Positions 1 through 8,713 of a stretch of 64,000 nt of DNA are shown one piece after another. The first letter of the stretch is position 1. Each line of letters begins with the position of its first letter. Origin of the DNA: Hymenobacter edaphi (GTDB lineage Bacteria; Bacteroidota; Bacteroidia; Cytophagales; Hymenobacteraceae); the NCBI RefSeq assembly GCF_003258365.1, contig NZ_QHKM01000001.1:62001-126000 (forward strand), given 5' to 3'. The notes beneath the pieces were generated by a model. The model was not told where the DNA came from, did no database searches, and saw only the letters and a program-made list of their open reading frames with translations. The position numbers and the translations under genes were made by a program.

Positions 1-687
1 AAGGGCGTCATCTGGTACCAGGGCGAGTCGAACGCCGACCGCGCGGCGCAGTACCGCGCGCTGTTTCCGGCCCTGATCCGGGACTGGCGCGCCCGGTGGC
101 AGCGGCCCGCGCTGCCCTTTCTCTTCGTGCAGCTGGCCGGCTACCTGCCGCCCGCCACCGCCGAGCCGGCCGAAAGCAGTTGGGCCGAGCTGCGCGAGGC
201 CCAGCAGCTGGCGCTGGCCCTGCCCGCCACCGGCATGGCCACCGCCATCGACGTGGGCGACTCGACCGACATTCACCCGCGCGACAAGCAGACGGTGGGC
301 CGCCGCCTGGCCCTGCAGGCCCGCCGCGTGGCCTACGGCGAGGCCGCCGTCGTGGCCAGCGGGCCGGTGTTCGAGCGGCTGACCATCAGCGGCAGCACCG
401 TGCGCCTGACGTTCAGCAACCCCGGCCACGACCTGGTGCTGCGCGACGCCGGCGGGCCCTACCTGAAGGGTTTTGCCCTGGCCGGGGCCGACCGCCGCTT
501 TGTGTGGGCCCGGGGCGAGGTGCAGGGCCGCAGCATCGTGCTGCGCAGCCCCGAGGTGCCCCGCCCGGTGGCCGTGCGCTACGCCTGGGGCAACCTGCCC
601 TTTCTCAACCTCTACAACCGCGAGGGGCTGCCCGCGCCGCCCTTCCGCACCGACCAGTGGCCCGGCCTGACGACGGGCCGGCCCTAA
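1..687 (+). CDS. Sialate O-acetylesterase / SGNH-type carbohydrate esterase, C-terminal part (5' end outside window)
   Basis: The reading frame is open from base 1 and ends at TAA 685-687, so 228 residues of the C-terminal part are present and the start lies off the left edge. The visible KGVIWYQGES block and the catalytic Asp-x-His pair in DIHP (codons near 268-276) are typical of the sialate O-acetylesterase (SASA) branch of SGNH hydrolases, which remove acetyl groups from sugars. A full-length paralogue lies at 24472-26406 and matches this piece throughout (ESSWAELR, DKQTVG, AVRYAW motifs). The N-terminal GQSN nucleophile block cannot be seen. The substrate is unknown; the GH30 genes that follow suggest plant or fungal polysaccharide. 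Confidence 0.85.
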   Translation, partial: KGVIWYQGESNADRAAQYRALFPALIRDWRARWQRPALPFLFVQLAGYLPPATAEPAESSWAELREAQQLALALPATGMATAIDVGDSTDIHPRDKQTVGRRLALQARRVAYGEAAVVASGPVFERLTISGSTVRLTFSNPGHDLVLRDAGGPYLKGFALAGADRRFVWARGEVQGRSIVLRSPEVPRPVAVRYAWGNLPFLNLYNREGLPAPPFRTDQWPGLTTGRP

Positions 688-916
688 GCCGGCGGCCGCG
701 CCGTCGAGCCAGACCTTCATGCCGGCTTATTCCGCCGCAACCCTGCTGCCCACGGCGCCGCCCGCGCTGCTGCCGCGCCCGGGCGCAAGCCCTGAAAAAG
801 CAGCGGCGGGACGCCGGCAGCCCCCGCGCTGATTGCCCCCGCTTCCCTGTTGCACGCCTTCGCTCCGCCTTTCCGCCCCGCTGGGGGCATTTCCACAACC
901 CAAACCCTTTACGCGT

Positions 917-3085
917 ATGCAACACGTTTCCCGCTTACTCCTCGGCCTGCTGGCCGCGGGCTGGAGCCTGCACGCCGCCCCGGTGGCGGCCCAGACGGTG
1001 AACCTGTGGATGACCACCGGTGACCAAAGCAAGCTGCTGCAGCAGCAGGCCAGCACCGGCTTCGCGGCCAACACCGGCACGGCCAGCACCACCATTACCG
1101 TGAGCGACGGCACAACCTACCAGACCATCGACGGCTTCGGGGCTTCGATGACGGGCTCGTCGGCGTACCTGCTGAACCAGAAGATGTCGGCCGCCCAGCG
1201 CGACGCGCTGCTCAACGAGCTGTTCAGCGGCTCGGGCATCCGGCTCACGTTTCTGCGCCACAGCATGGGGGCCTCGGACTTTTCGGCCTACGGCAACTAC
1301 ACCTACGACGACAAGCCCAGCGGCCAGACCGACCCGAACCTGACCTCGTTCAGTCTCGGCGCCGACCTCACCGACGTGGTGCCGATGCTCAAGGCCGCGC
1401 GCACCCGCAACGGCGCCATCAAGGTGATGGGCACCCCGTGGACGGCCCCGCCCTGGATGAAGGAGCAGTATCAGTGGGCCGGCGGCTGGCTGAGCACCGC
1501 CTGGTACCAGACTTACGCCAACTACTTCGTGAAGTACGTGCAGGCCATGCAGGCCCAGGGCGTGCCGGTGTACGCGGTGACGCTGCAGAACGAGCCGCTG
1601 TTTGCCGCGCCCTACGCCTCCATGCGCATGGACCCGGGCAACCAGGCCGCCTTCCTGAAAAACAACATCGGGCCGGCTTTCCAAAGCGCGGGCATCACCA
1701 CCAAGCTGGTGGTGTACGACCACAACTGGGACAACCCGAATAACTACGTGCAGTCGGTATTTGCCGACGCGGCGGCCGCGCAGTACGCCGCCGGCTCGGC
1801 CTGGCACGGCTACTCGCCCACCAGCGGCATTCCAAACCAGACCACCGTGCACAACGCCTACCCCGGCAAGGACCTGTGGTTTACCGAAGTCACGGGCTCG
1901 GTGGGCTCCAGCTTCGCCGGCGACCTGAAGTGGCACCTCTCCAACATCATCATCGGTACGACCCGCAACTGGGCCAAGGCGGCGCTGGAGTGGAACCTGG
2001 CCCTGGACCAGAACAGCGGCCCCACCAACGGCGGCACCAACACCTGCCGCGGGGTGGTGACCATCAACAACTCGACCGGCGCCGTGACGCGCAACGTGGA
2101 GTACTACGCCCTGGGCCACGCCAGCAAGTTTGTGGACCCGGGCGCGGTGCGCATCGGCTCCAACTCGGTAAGCGGCGGCATCGAAAACGTAGCCTTTCGT
2201 AACCCCGACGGCACCCGCGTGCTCATCGCGCTGAACAACAGCAACGCCGCGCAGACCTTCAAAGTGGTGTGGAACAGCCAGGCCTTCAGCTACACGCTGC
2301 CGGCCGGGGCGGTGGCCACCTACAAGTGGGCGGGCACCGGCACGCCGGCCAGCGGCCCGCAGATCGGGCGCATCTACCAGATCAGCTCGAAGAACGGCGG
2401 CAAGACCATGGAAGTCTCGGCCAACTCCACCGCCAACGGCGGCCGGGTGCAGCAGTGGGGCTGGGCCAATACGGCCAGCCAGAAGTGGAAGCTGGTGGAT
2501 GCCGGCAGTCCCTACGTGCGCCTGGTGAACCTGAACAGCAACAAGAGCCTGGACATTGCCGGCCCCAGCACCGCCGACGGCGCCCTGGTGCACCAATGGG
2601 ACTGGGCCTCGGCCGATAGCCAGTACTGGCAGATTATCGACAACGGCGACGGCACCTACCGCATCGTGAGCAAGTACAGCGGCAAGGCCCTGGACGTGCA
2701 AAATAACTCCACCGCCGACGGCGCGGCCATTCAGCAGTGGACCTGGGGCGGGGGCAACAACCAGCGCTGGTACTTCTCCGACCAGGGCCCGGCCACCCGC
2801 ACCACGCTGGCCACCGCCGCGCCGGAGGTGGATGCCCGCCTGACCGTGTACCCCACGGTGGTGGGCACGGAACTGGCCTTCACCTACGCGCCCGAGCGCG
2901 GCCAGGAGCTGCTGGTGCAGCTGGTGGACGTGCTGGGCCGCCGCGTGCTGCAGCTGCCGCGCACGGCCCACGCCGGCCCGAATCAGTTCACTCTGGACGT
3001 GGCCGGGTTTGCGGCCGGCGTCTATACCTTGCGCGTAGCCACGCCCGATGGGCAGCTGCAGCGCCGCGTCATCATCAGCCGCTAA
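917..3085 (+). CDS. Secreted GH30 glycoside hydrolase with ricin-type lectin domain and T9SS signal
   Basis: 722 residues. I chose the ATG at 917 because it opens a clean signal peptide (ending near VAAQ); an earlier in-frame start would prepend unrelated residues. The GH30 barrel covers about residues 45-470, with the acid/base Glu226 in TLQNEP and the nucleophile Glu324 in WFTEVTG. Residues 480-620 are a ricin B-type beta-trefoil (CBM13-like) with three QxW-type repeats (QQWGW, HQWDW, QQWTW). Residues 640-722 are a T9SS sorting domain ending in a basic RVIISR tail, so the enzyme is probably exported across the outer membrane. GH30 members cleave beta-1,6-glucan, glucuronoxylan or glucosylceramide-like substrates. 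I cannot fix the subfamily; a beta-glucan target would fit the many GH16 genes nearby. Confidence 0.9.
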   Translation: MQHVSRLLLGLLAAGWSLHAAPVAAQTVNLWMTTGDQSKLLQQQASTGFAANTGTASTTITVSDGTTYQTIDGFGASMTGSSAYLLNQKMSAAQRDALLNELFSGSGIRLTFLRHSMGASDFSAYGNYTYDDKPSGQTDPNLTSFSLGADLTDVVPMLKAARTRNGAIKVMGTPWTAPPWMKEQYQWAGGWLSTAWYQTYANYFVKYVQAMQAQGVPVYAVTLQNEPLFAAPYASMRMDPGNQAAFLKNNIGPAFQSAGITTKLVVYDHNWDNPNNYVQSVFADAAAAQYAAGSAWHGYSPTSGIPNQTTVHNAYPGKDLWFTEVTGSVGSSFAGDLKWHLSNIIIGTTRNWAKAALEWNLALDQNSGPTNGGTNTCRGVVTINNSTGAVTRNVEYYALGHASKFVDPGAVRIGSNSVSGGIENVAFRNPDGTRVLIALNNSNAAQTFKVVWNSQAFSYTLPAGAVATYKWAGTGTPASGPQIGRIYQISSKNGGKTMEVSANSTANGGRVQQWGWANTASQKWKLVDAGSPYVRLVNLNSNKSLDIAGPSTADGALVHQWDWASADSQYWQIIDNGDGTYRIVSKYSGKALDVQNNSTADGAAIQQWTWGGGNNQRWYFSDQGPATRTTLATAAPEVDARLTVYPTVVGTELAFTYAPERGQELLVQLVDVLGRRVLQLPRTAHAGPNQFTLDVAGFAAGVYTLRVATPDGQLQRRVIISR

Positions 3086-3122
3086 TGCCCCAATCTGCCC
3101 CTTATTCCTGACCTGCTGCCCT

Positions 3123-3153
3123 GACCCATTCCGCTGCTTTGGCGGGGTGGGTC
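3123..3153 (+). terminator. Hairpin after the first GH30 gene
   Basis: Twelve paired bases (3123-3134 with 3142-3153, two of them G-U pairs) enclose a 7-base loop, followed by a T-rich stretch. It lies 37 bases after the GH30 stop and before the start I chose for the next gene, so it may terminate or attenuate transcription between the two. Confidence 0.5.
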
Positions 3154-3224
3154 TGTTTGGCATCGGGCCGGGGCAGCAGACGGCTACGGCGGCTTCTCAT
3201 TCCCAACCCATTTCCTCTTACCCA

Positions 3225-4733
3225 ATGCAATCTGCCAACCCGACGTGGAGCCTGCTGCTGGGCGCCGCGCTGCTCGCCGCTCCCGCCGCCTCGGCCCAGA
3301 CCAAACCCACCGTCAAACCCAAGCCGGCCACGACGACGACTGCCGCGCCGGCCTCGTACTCCGCCGCCGGCAAGCAGGCGCAGGTGTACCTCACGGCGCA
3401 GGGCACGCCGAGCCGCCTGGCCGCCACCGAGAAGCTGAGCTTCAAGCCGGTGGGCCAGCCGCTGGAAACCGATCCGACGGTGTTCATCGACCCCACGCAC
3501 GCTTACCAGACCATCGTGGGCATCGGCGGGGCGCTGACGGACGCGGCGGCCGAAACCTTTGCCAAGCTGCCCAAAACCCAGCAGCAGGAGCTGCTGCGCG
3601 CCTACTACAGCCCCACGCAGGGCATCGGCTACACGCTGGCGCGCACCAACATCAACAGCTGTGACTTCTCGAGCGACACCTACACCTACGTGCAGGACGG
3701 GGACAAGGAGCTGAAAACCTTCAACATTCAGCACGACGAGAAGTACAAGATTCCCTTCATCAAGCAGGCCACGGCAGCGGCGGGTGGCACCTTGCCCCTG
3801 TACGTGAGTCCCTGGAGCCCGCCCGCGTGGATGAAGGACAACAACTCCATGCTGCAGGGCGGCCACCTGCGGCCGGAATTCCGCCAGGCCTGGGCGAATT
3901 ACTACGTCAAGTTCATTCAGGCCTACGAGAAAATGGGCCTGCCCGTGTGGGGCCTGACGGTGCAGAACGAGCCCATGGCCAAGCAGCGCTGGGAGTCGTG
4001 CATCTTCACCGCCGAGGAGGAGCGCGACTTCGTGAAGGGCTTCCTGGGCCCGACGCTGCAGAAAAGCGGCCTCGGCAACAAAAAGCTCATCGGCTGGGAC
4101 CATAACCGCGACCTGGCCTTCCAGCGCGCCAGCACCCTTTTCGACGACCCCGAGGCCAGCAAGTACTACTGGGGCCTGGGCTTCCACTGGTACGAAACCT
4201 GGACCGGCTCCACGATGCAGTTCGACAACCTGCGCCGCGTGCACGAAACCTACCCCGCCAAGAACCTCATCTTCACCGAGGGCTGCATCGAGAACTTCAA
4301 GCTCGATAACGTCAACGACTGGAAGCTGGGTGAGAAGTACGGCCACTCGCTGATCAACGACTTCAACGCCGGCACCGTGGCCTGGACCGACTGGAACGTG
4401 CTGCTCGACGAAACCGGCGGCCCCAACCACGTCGGCAACTTCTGCTACGCCCCGGTCATTGCCGATACCAAGGCCGGCAAGCTCATCTACACCAACATCT
4501 ACTACTACCTCGGCCACTTCTCCAAGTTCGTGCGCCCCGGCGCCCGGCGCATTGCCACCGCCAGCAGCCGCGACGTGCTCCAAACCACCGCCTTTCGCAA
4601 TGCCGACGGCTCCGTAGCCGTGGTAGTGATGAACCAGACCGACAAGGAAATGCCCTTCCAGCTTTGGATCAAAGGCCAGGCCGCCGCGACGGTCAGTCCC
4701 GCGCACTCCATTGCCACCTACGTGCTGAACTAA
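3225..4733 (+). CDS. Secreted GH30 glycoside hydrolase (glucosylceramidase-like)
   Basis: 502 residues from the ATG at 3225, which opens a signal peptide ending at ASAQ and then a Thr/Pro/Ala-rich linker (about residues 26-50). In-frame codons further upstream would pass through the hairpin at 3123-3153 and are unlikely to be used. The GH30 catalytic barrel shows the acid/base Glu249 in TVQNEP and the nucleophile Glu352 in IFTEGC, and the C-terminal beta-domain seen in GH30 (SIATYVLN) is complete. There is no T9SS sorting domain, unlike its upstream neighbour, so a periplasmic or surface-retained place is likely. The two adjacent GH30 genes differ clearly in sequence and probably have different linkage specificities. 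Beta-1,6-glucosidase/glucanase is one option; this is inference. Confidence 0.88.
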   Translation: MQSANPTWSLLLGAALLAAPAASAQTKPTVKPKPATTTTAAPASYSAAGKQAQVYLTAQGTPSRLAATEKLSFKPVGQPLETDPTVFIDPTHAYQTIVGIGGALTDAAAETFAKLPKTQQQELLRAYYSPTQGIGYTLARTNINSCDFSSDTYTYVQDGDKELKTFNIQHDEKYKIPFIKQATAAAGGTLPLYVSPWSPPAWMKDNNSMLQGGHLRPEFRQAWANYYVKFIQAYEKMGLPVWGLTVQNEPMAKQRWESCIFTAEEERDFVKGFLGPTLQKSGLGNKKLIGWDHNRDLAFQRASTLFDDPEASKYYWGLGFHWYETWTGSTMQFDNLRRVHETYPAKNLIFTEGCIENFKLDNVNDWKLGEKYGHSLINDFNAGTVAWTDWNVLLDETGGPNHVGNFCYAPVIADTKAGKLIYTNIYYYLGHFSKFVRPGARRIATASSRDVLQTTAFRNADGSVAVVVMNQTDKEMPFQLWIKGQAAATVSPAHSIATYVLN

Positions 4734-4774
4734 CGGGGAAAGCAGCGGAACTAGAACGTCAAGTGGCGGCAAAA

Positions 4775-4988
4775 GACCGTCATCCTGAGGCGCAGTCCAA
4801 GGACCTTCCTCGTACCCTGCACAAACCGGGAAGCGCAGCCACCAACGCCCAATCGTTCGGGCTCGGTGGCTGCGCTTCTGCGTTACTACGGCCGCTTGGC
4901 AAAGCGTTGGCGCTTCGTAGGCGGCGGTGCAGGGCTTGAGGGAGGTCCTTGACTACGTCGACCTGCGGTTCGGCTGCGCCGGATGACG
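4775..4988. repeat. Composite inverted repeat between the GH30 and SDR genes
   Basis: The outer arms (about 4775-4810 and 4939-4988) are imperfect inverted copies built on CGTCATCC, GGCGCAG and AAGGACCT words. Inside lies a second, perfect 14-bp inverted pair (4830-4843 with 4865-4878). No gene is supported in the 299 bases between 4734 and 5032. The outer arms resemble the CGTCATnCTGAG-type repeats seen elsewhere in the window. Confidence 0.65.
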
Positions 4989-5032
4989 TGCTGATTTTTC
5001 GTGCTGACTCTAACCGTCCGCTCGTCCAGCCG

Positions 5033-5773
5033 CTACAGCCGATCCAGCCGGCCGCCGTCCACGCGCACTTCGGCGCCCTGCACGAAGGCCGCGTCGTCGG
5101 AGGCGAGGTAGGCCACGGTGGCGGCCACGTCCTCGGGGCGGCCCACGTCGGCTTTGTCGATGGTTTCCACGCCGCTTTTCACGTTGGGATTGTCCCAGAG
5201 CATGGGCGTGTCGATGGCGCCGGGCATGACCACGTTGACGCGGATGCCCTTGGGCTTGCCTTCCAGGGCGGCCGAGCGGGTGAGCGAGTTCACGCCCGCC
5301 TTGGCCGCCGCGTAGGGCGCCACCAGCGGGCTGGTTTCGACGGCGTGAATGCTCGACACGTTGACGATGCAGCTGCCGGGCTTCATGTGCAAAAAGCCCT
5401 GCTTGATAAAGTAAAACGAGCCGAGCAAATCCACGCTCAGCACGCGCAGCCACTCTTCGCCGCTGTACTGCTCCAGGGGCTTGAACAGCATCAGCCCGGC
5501 GTTGTTGACGATGACGTCGAGGCGGCCGAAGCGCTCCAGCGTGCCCTGCACGGTGGCTTCCACCTGCGCCTCCACCGCCACGTCGCACACGCTGGCCCAC
5601 ACGGCGGGCGCGCCGGCTTTTTTCACCAGCTCGGCGCCTTCGGTCAGCTGCTTTTCGGTGCGCCCGACGACCACCACGCGCGCCCCTTCCGAGGCCAGCC
5701 GCTGCGAAATAGCCAGGCCAATCCCGCTGGCTCCGCCGGTAACAATGGCAACTTTGTCCTGAAAACGGGTCAT
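5033..5773 (-). CDS. SDR family NAD(P)-dependent oxidoreductase
   Basis: 246 residues with the classical short-chain dehydrogenase layout: cofactor motif T12-G-G-A-S-G-I-G19, NNAG at 90-93, a catalytic Ser at 140/141, and Tyr154 and Lys158 of the YxxxK motif. The size is normal for the family and there is no signal peptide, so it is cytoplasmic. It resembles 3-oxoacyl-ACP reductase or glucose 1-dehydrogenase-type SDRs; the substrate cannot be told from sequence. It stands alone on the minus strand, 171 bases downstream of the GH1-like gene, separated from it by a small hairpin. Confidence 0.88.
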   Translation of the reverse strand: MTRFQDKVAIVTGGASGIGLAISQRLASEGARVVVVGRTEKQLTEGAELVKKAGAPAVWASVCDVAVEAQVEATVQGTLERFGRLDVIVNNAGLMLFKPLEQYSGEEWLRVLSVDLLGSFYFIKQGFLHMKPGSCIVNVSSIHAVETSPLVAPYAAAKAGVNSLTRSAALEGKPKGIRVNVVMPGAIDTPMLWDNPNVKSGVETIDKADVGRPEDVAATVAYLASDDAAFVQGAEVRVDGGRLDRL

Positions 5774-5877
5774 GGAAGTTTAGGGGTTGAGGAGGTTGTG
5801 AGTTAATGAGTTAGAGTTCTGAGCAGGTGAGCCAGGGAGGCCAAGCGCGGAATGGAAGTATGGGGGAGGGGAGCAGC

Positions 5878-5896
5878 CGGCAGGCTTTGCCTGCCG
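5878..5896 (-). terminator. 8-bp perfect hairpin downstream of the GH1-like gene
   Basis: CGGCAGGC and GCCTGCCG pair around a 3-base loop, about 50 bases beyond the stop of the minus-strand GH1-like gene. There is no strong U-tract, so termination is only a suggestion. Confidence 0.4.
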
Positions 5897-5944
5897 CACT
5901 AGCTGGGCCAGCAACTCGCTGACTCATAAACTCCCCAACTCGCG

Positions 5945-7252
5945 CTAGCTCGGCGCGTTGGCGGCCACGGTGGTTTGGTCCTGCTGCTGGGCTTCGGCCT
6001 GGTCCTGCTTCTGCTGGGCCCATTCCTGGCTTGCGTCGTGGGGCATCACGATGGGCACCTGCAGGCACACGCTCTGGGCCGGCAGCACCTGGCGCCAGTC
6101 GTGGATGAGCTGCTTGTAGGCCGCGCCCACGGGCCGGATTTTGCGGTCCAGGTCGTAGAGGCCCAGCGGGTTCACGGTGCCGCGGTTTTCGCGCAGGGCC
6201 GAGTCCCAGTCGACCTGGTCGGTGAGCGAGTACCAGGTGAAGCCCACGATGGGCACCCCGTCGTTGCGCACGCGCAGCACGTTGGCCCATTCTTTCCAGA
6301 GCCAGTTCACGGCCTCGTCGCCGCAGGGGCCCTGCCAGAGGTTGGTTTCGGTGTGCATCACGGGCAGGTGGTACCGGTCGTGGTACTGGCGGGTGATGAC
6401 GTGGTAGCCGAACACCTCGCCCGAGGCGGTGGTGCTCCCGTCGGCGCGCACGCGGTGCTCGTTGGTTTTGTAGTAGTCGTTGCCCATGATGCACTGGTGC
6501 CGACGGTGGTTGCGCAAAAAGAAGTGGTACTCCTCGCGCGTCATGCCGTTGTCGAGCAGGTACTCGTACATCTCCGAGTCCACGCGCCGGCCGTAGTTGA
6601 GGTCCAGCGAGAGGAAGCGGCGGGCGTTCATCAGCTCGGCCGGCTTGATGGCCTGCGGGTTTTCGGCGTGGAAGTACTCCGACGACTCGCTCTGGATAAA
6701 CAGCGCGTCGGGCCGCACCTCGCCGATGGCGTGCATGGCCAGCACGTTGGCCTTCACGATGTGCTTGAGCGCCGTCACGAAGGCCTGGTCGCCGCTCAGC
6801 TGCTCGTTCCACCAGCCGTACAAGGCCGAAAACTGCGCGCAGATAAACATTTCGTTGACCGGCGTGTAGAGCTGCACCCACGGAAACCGCTCGGCAAAGG
6901 CCCGGGCATAGTCGCCGAACAGGGCCGGGAAATCCGGGTTCTGGAAGTTGCCCAGCCAGTCGGGCAGGCCGAAGTGGCACAGGTCGACGATGGGGGCGAT
7001 GTTGCGGCGGCCCAGGTCGCGGAAGGTCAGGTCGGCGAAGGTCCAGTCGTAGCGGCCCGGGCCCAGCCAGGTGGTGTGAATCGGCGGGCCGTAGCGCAGG
7101 AAGCGGATGCCCAGCTCTTCGACCAGGTCGAAATCCTTCTGCCAGAACTCGTAGTGGCGGCACTTGGCCATTTCATCGACGCGCACCCGGCCGTTCTGAA
7201 TGGTCGGGTTGCTGTTTTCGATGCCGGTGGCGAATAAAAACTGCGGAATCAT
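5945..7252 (-). CDS. GH1-family-like glycoside hydrolase (putative beta-glucosidase)
   Basis: 435 residues, no signal peptide, so probably cytoplasmic. The fold reads as a GH1-type barrel: an N-terminal FLFATGIENSNP stretch (GH1 enzymes begin with FxxGxxxSxxQ), the acid/base candidate Glu134 in TPVNE, and the nucleophile candidate Glu302 in HTETN, where classical GH1 has ENG. The C-terminal tail (about 405-435) is Gln/Glu-rich and low in complexity. GH1 enzymes hydrolyse beta-glucosides and related disaccharides. This sequence is divergent around the nucleophile motif, so both substrate and activity need testing. It has no close partner on the minus strand except the SDR downstream. Confidence 0.75.
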   Translation of the reverse strand: MIPQFLFATGIENSNPTIQNGRVRVDEMAKCRHYEFWQKDFDLVEELGIRFLRYGPPIHTTWLGPGRYDWTFADLTFRDLGRRNIAPIVDLCHFGLPDWLGNFQNPDFPALFGDYARAFAERFPWVQLYTPVNEMFICAQFSALYGWWNEQLSGDQAFVTALKHIVKANVLAMHAIGEVRPDALFIQSESSEYFHAENPQAIKPAELMNARRFLSLDLNYGRRVDSEMYEYLLDNGMTREEYHFFLRNHRRHQCIMGNDYYKTNEHRVRADGSTTASGEVFGYHVITRQYHDRYHLPVMHTETNLWQGPCGDEAVNWLWKEWANVLRVRNDGVPIVGFTWYSLTDQVDWDSALRENRGTVNPLGLYDLDRKIRPVGAAYKQLIHDWRQVLPAQSVCLQVPIVMPHDASQEWAQQKQDQAEAQQQDQTTVAANAPS

Positions 7253-7370
7253 GCGGCGAAATGCCCCGCGGCGGCTGAGGGGCCAGCGGCCGCGGGGTGC
7301 TGCTACATACTGCGTTGCGCCGCGGCGCGTTGCGCCCCGCGGCCGTGGTCAAAGGCGCACCGAGTTGTTA

Positions 7371-7412
7371 GACCGTCATTCAGAGCGCAGCGAAGAATCT
7401 CGCGTGACGACG
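7371..7412. repeat. Half-copy of the CGTCAT-type dispersed repeat
   Basis: A single arm begins ACCGTCATTCAGAGCGCAG and ends near CTCGCGTGACG. It resembles the arm at 34244-34278 (read on the other strand) and lies only 17 bases from the full hairpin copy at 7429-7515. It falls in the 291-base gap between the GH1-like gene and the small membrane protein, where no other gene is visible. Confidence 0.6.
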
Positions 7413-7428
7413 GTGGGGTGATAAAGTC

Positions 7429-7515
7429 GAACGTCATGCTGAGCCCGTCGAAGCATCTCTACCGCACGATTCAACGAAGCGGTAGAGGTGCTTCAACGGG
7501 CTCAGCATGACGTTC
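7429..7515. repeat. Full dispersed hairpin repeat (37-bp arms)
   Basis: Arms 7429-7465 and 7479-7515 are inverted copies matching at 35 of 37 positions around a 13-base spacer. Each begins GAACGTCATGCTGAGC at its outer end. Shortened or half copies occur at 61011-61072, 35502-35540 and 34244-34278. On RNA it would form a long stable stem. It lies just downstream of the minus-strand small gene at 7544 and could also end its transcript. Confidence 0.8.
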
Positions 7516-7543
7516 TTGCATGCCCGCTGAACGCCGGGGCCAC

Positions 7544-7660
7544 TTAGCCGGCGAAGCGCTCCAGCAGCCACATGAGCACCAGGGCAATGAGGACCACGAT
7601 GACGACGTATTTGGTGTTGGCCGGCGGCAGCGTCCGGCGCGGACGGGTGGGGCGTTGCAT
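7544..7660 (-). CDS. Small single-pass membrane protein (38 residues)
   Basis: The ATG at 7660 opens a 38-residue frame: a basic N-terminus (QRPTRPRR), a short Thr-Leu-Pro-Pro segment, then one hydrophobic helix of about 18 residues (YVVIVVLIALVLMWLL) and ERFAG at the end. The bases before the ATG (cttccactcccctcacccc) match the C-rich leader seen before most genes here, which supports translation. The function is unknown and I do not recognise a family. The frame stays open further upstream (to 7738) but the shorter start fits the leader better. Confidence 0.55.
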   Translation of the reverse strand: MQRPTRPRRTLPPANTKYVVIVVLIALVLMWLLERFAG

Positions 7661-7786
7661 GGGGTGAGGGGAGTGGAAGTGAAGATGCGGACCTATACGC
7701 AGGGGACGGCCGCGCCGCTCGGGCGCCACCGTCACCAAAGTAGCAACGCCACCGCCGCGCCGAAAATTTCAGCGGCGCCGCCGGGC

Positions 7787-8713
7787 TCACGACAGCGCCT
7801 GCGGGGCCGGGGGCGGCGTGCCCGTGCCGGCGGGGCGGGTGCGGTCGTCGGGCAGGGGCACAAACTCGGCGTTGTCGTTGGGCGGCAGCGCGATACGTCC
7901 GGCCTGCCAGTCGGCCTTGGCCTGCTCGATGCGCTCCTTGCGCGACGACACGAAATTCCACCAGATAAACCGCTCGCCCAGCGGCTCGCCGCCCAGCAGC
8001 ATCAGCGTGCTGGCTTCCAGGGCCACGATAACCGGGTCGAGGCCGGGGGTGAAGACCAGCAGCTGGCCGGGGCCGTAGCGGTGCCCGCTCACTTCCACCA
8101 GGCCTTTGGCCACGTAGGCGCCGCGCTCGGGGTAGCCGCGCGGCGGGCCGAAGCGCGCCCCGGGCTGCAGCACCACGTGCAGGTAAAACAGCGGGGAGTG
8201 CGTGCGCACGTCGTTGTGGAGGCCGAAGGCGTCGCCGGCAATCAGGCGCATCCACACGCCGGTATCGGTGAAGATGGGCAACTCCTGGGGCTGGTAGTTT
8301 CTGAAGCTCGGAGCGTTTTCCTCGGCCGCTTCGGGCAGGGCCACCCAGGTCTGAATCATCTCCAGCTGCCCGCCGGCCAGCGTGGCCGGGTCCTCGAAGC
8401 GCTCGGAGTGGGCAATGCCGCGGCCGGCCGTCATCCAGTTCACCTCGCCGGGCCGGATGATCTGCTCCACGCCCAGGCTGTCGCGGTGCGTGACCTGCCC
8501 GCCGAACAGGTAGCTCACCGTGGAAAGGCCGATGTGGGGATGGGGCAGCACGTCGAGGTTGTGCACCTGCTCGGGCGCCAGGCGCACCGGGCCGGCGTGG
8601 TCCATGAAGATGAAGGGGCCGAGCATGCGGCGCAGGCGGTAAGGCAGAATGCGCCGCACGTTGAAGCCGGCGCTGAGGGCCGCCGGGCGGGCGTCGATGA
8701 CGAGGTCGAGCAT
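7787..8713 (-). CDS. Pirin family protein
   Basis: 308 residues from the ATG at 8713. Upstream in-frame residues look like read-through of the GC-rich spacer, whereas MLDLVIDAR is a typical pirin opening. The N-terminal cupin carries the pirin metal-site block (HPHIGLSTV followed by HRDSLG and the TAGRGIAHSE motif), and a second cupin follows with a pirin C-terminal segment (GEPLGERFIWWNFVSS). Pirins bind a metal, usually iron; some act as quercetinases or redox-sensitive co-regulators. The last 25 residues are Pro/Gly-rich. The protein is cytoplasmic. It has no evident functional link to the glycan genes. Confidence 0.9.
   Translation of the reverse strand: MLDLVIDARPAALSAGFNVRRILPYRLRRMLGPFIFMDHAGPVRLAPEQVHNLDVLPHPHIGLSTVSYLFGGQVTHRDSLGVEQIIRPGEVNWMTAGRGIAHSERFEDPATLAGGQLEMIQTWVALPEAAEENAPSFRNYQPQELPIFTDTGVWMRLIAGDAFGLHNDVRTHSPLFYLHVVLQPGARFGPPRGYPERGAYVAKGLVEVSGHRYGPGQLLVFTPGLDPVIVALEASTLMLLGGEPLGERFIWWNFVSSRKERIEQAKADWQAGRIALPPNDNAEFVPLPDDRTRPAGTGTPPPAPQALS

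Noticed and set aside
935-3163. Long minus-strand open frame over the first GH30 gene
   Set aside because: It mirrors the plus-strand gene; its composition (rich in Gly, Ala, Val, His, Arg) is the usual shadow in high-GC DNA, and the plus-strand protein has clear family motifs.
7253-7543. Possible CRISPR-like array because of repeated hairpin words
   Set aside because: The copies are inverted and of unequal length, with no regular direct repeats or spacers and no cas genes.
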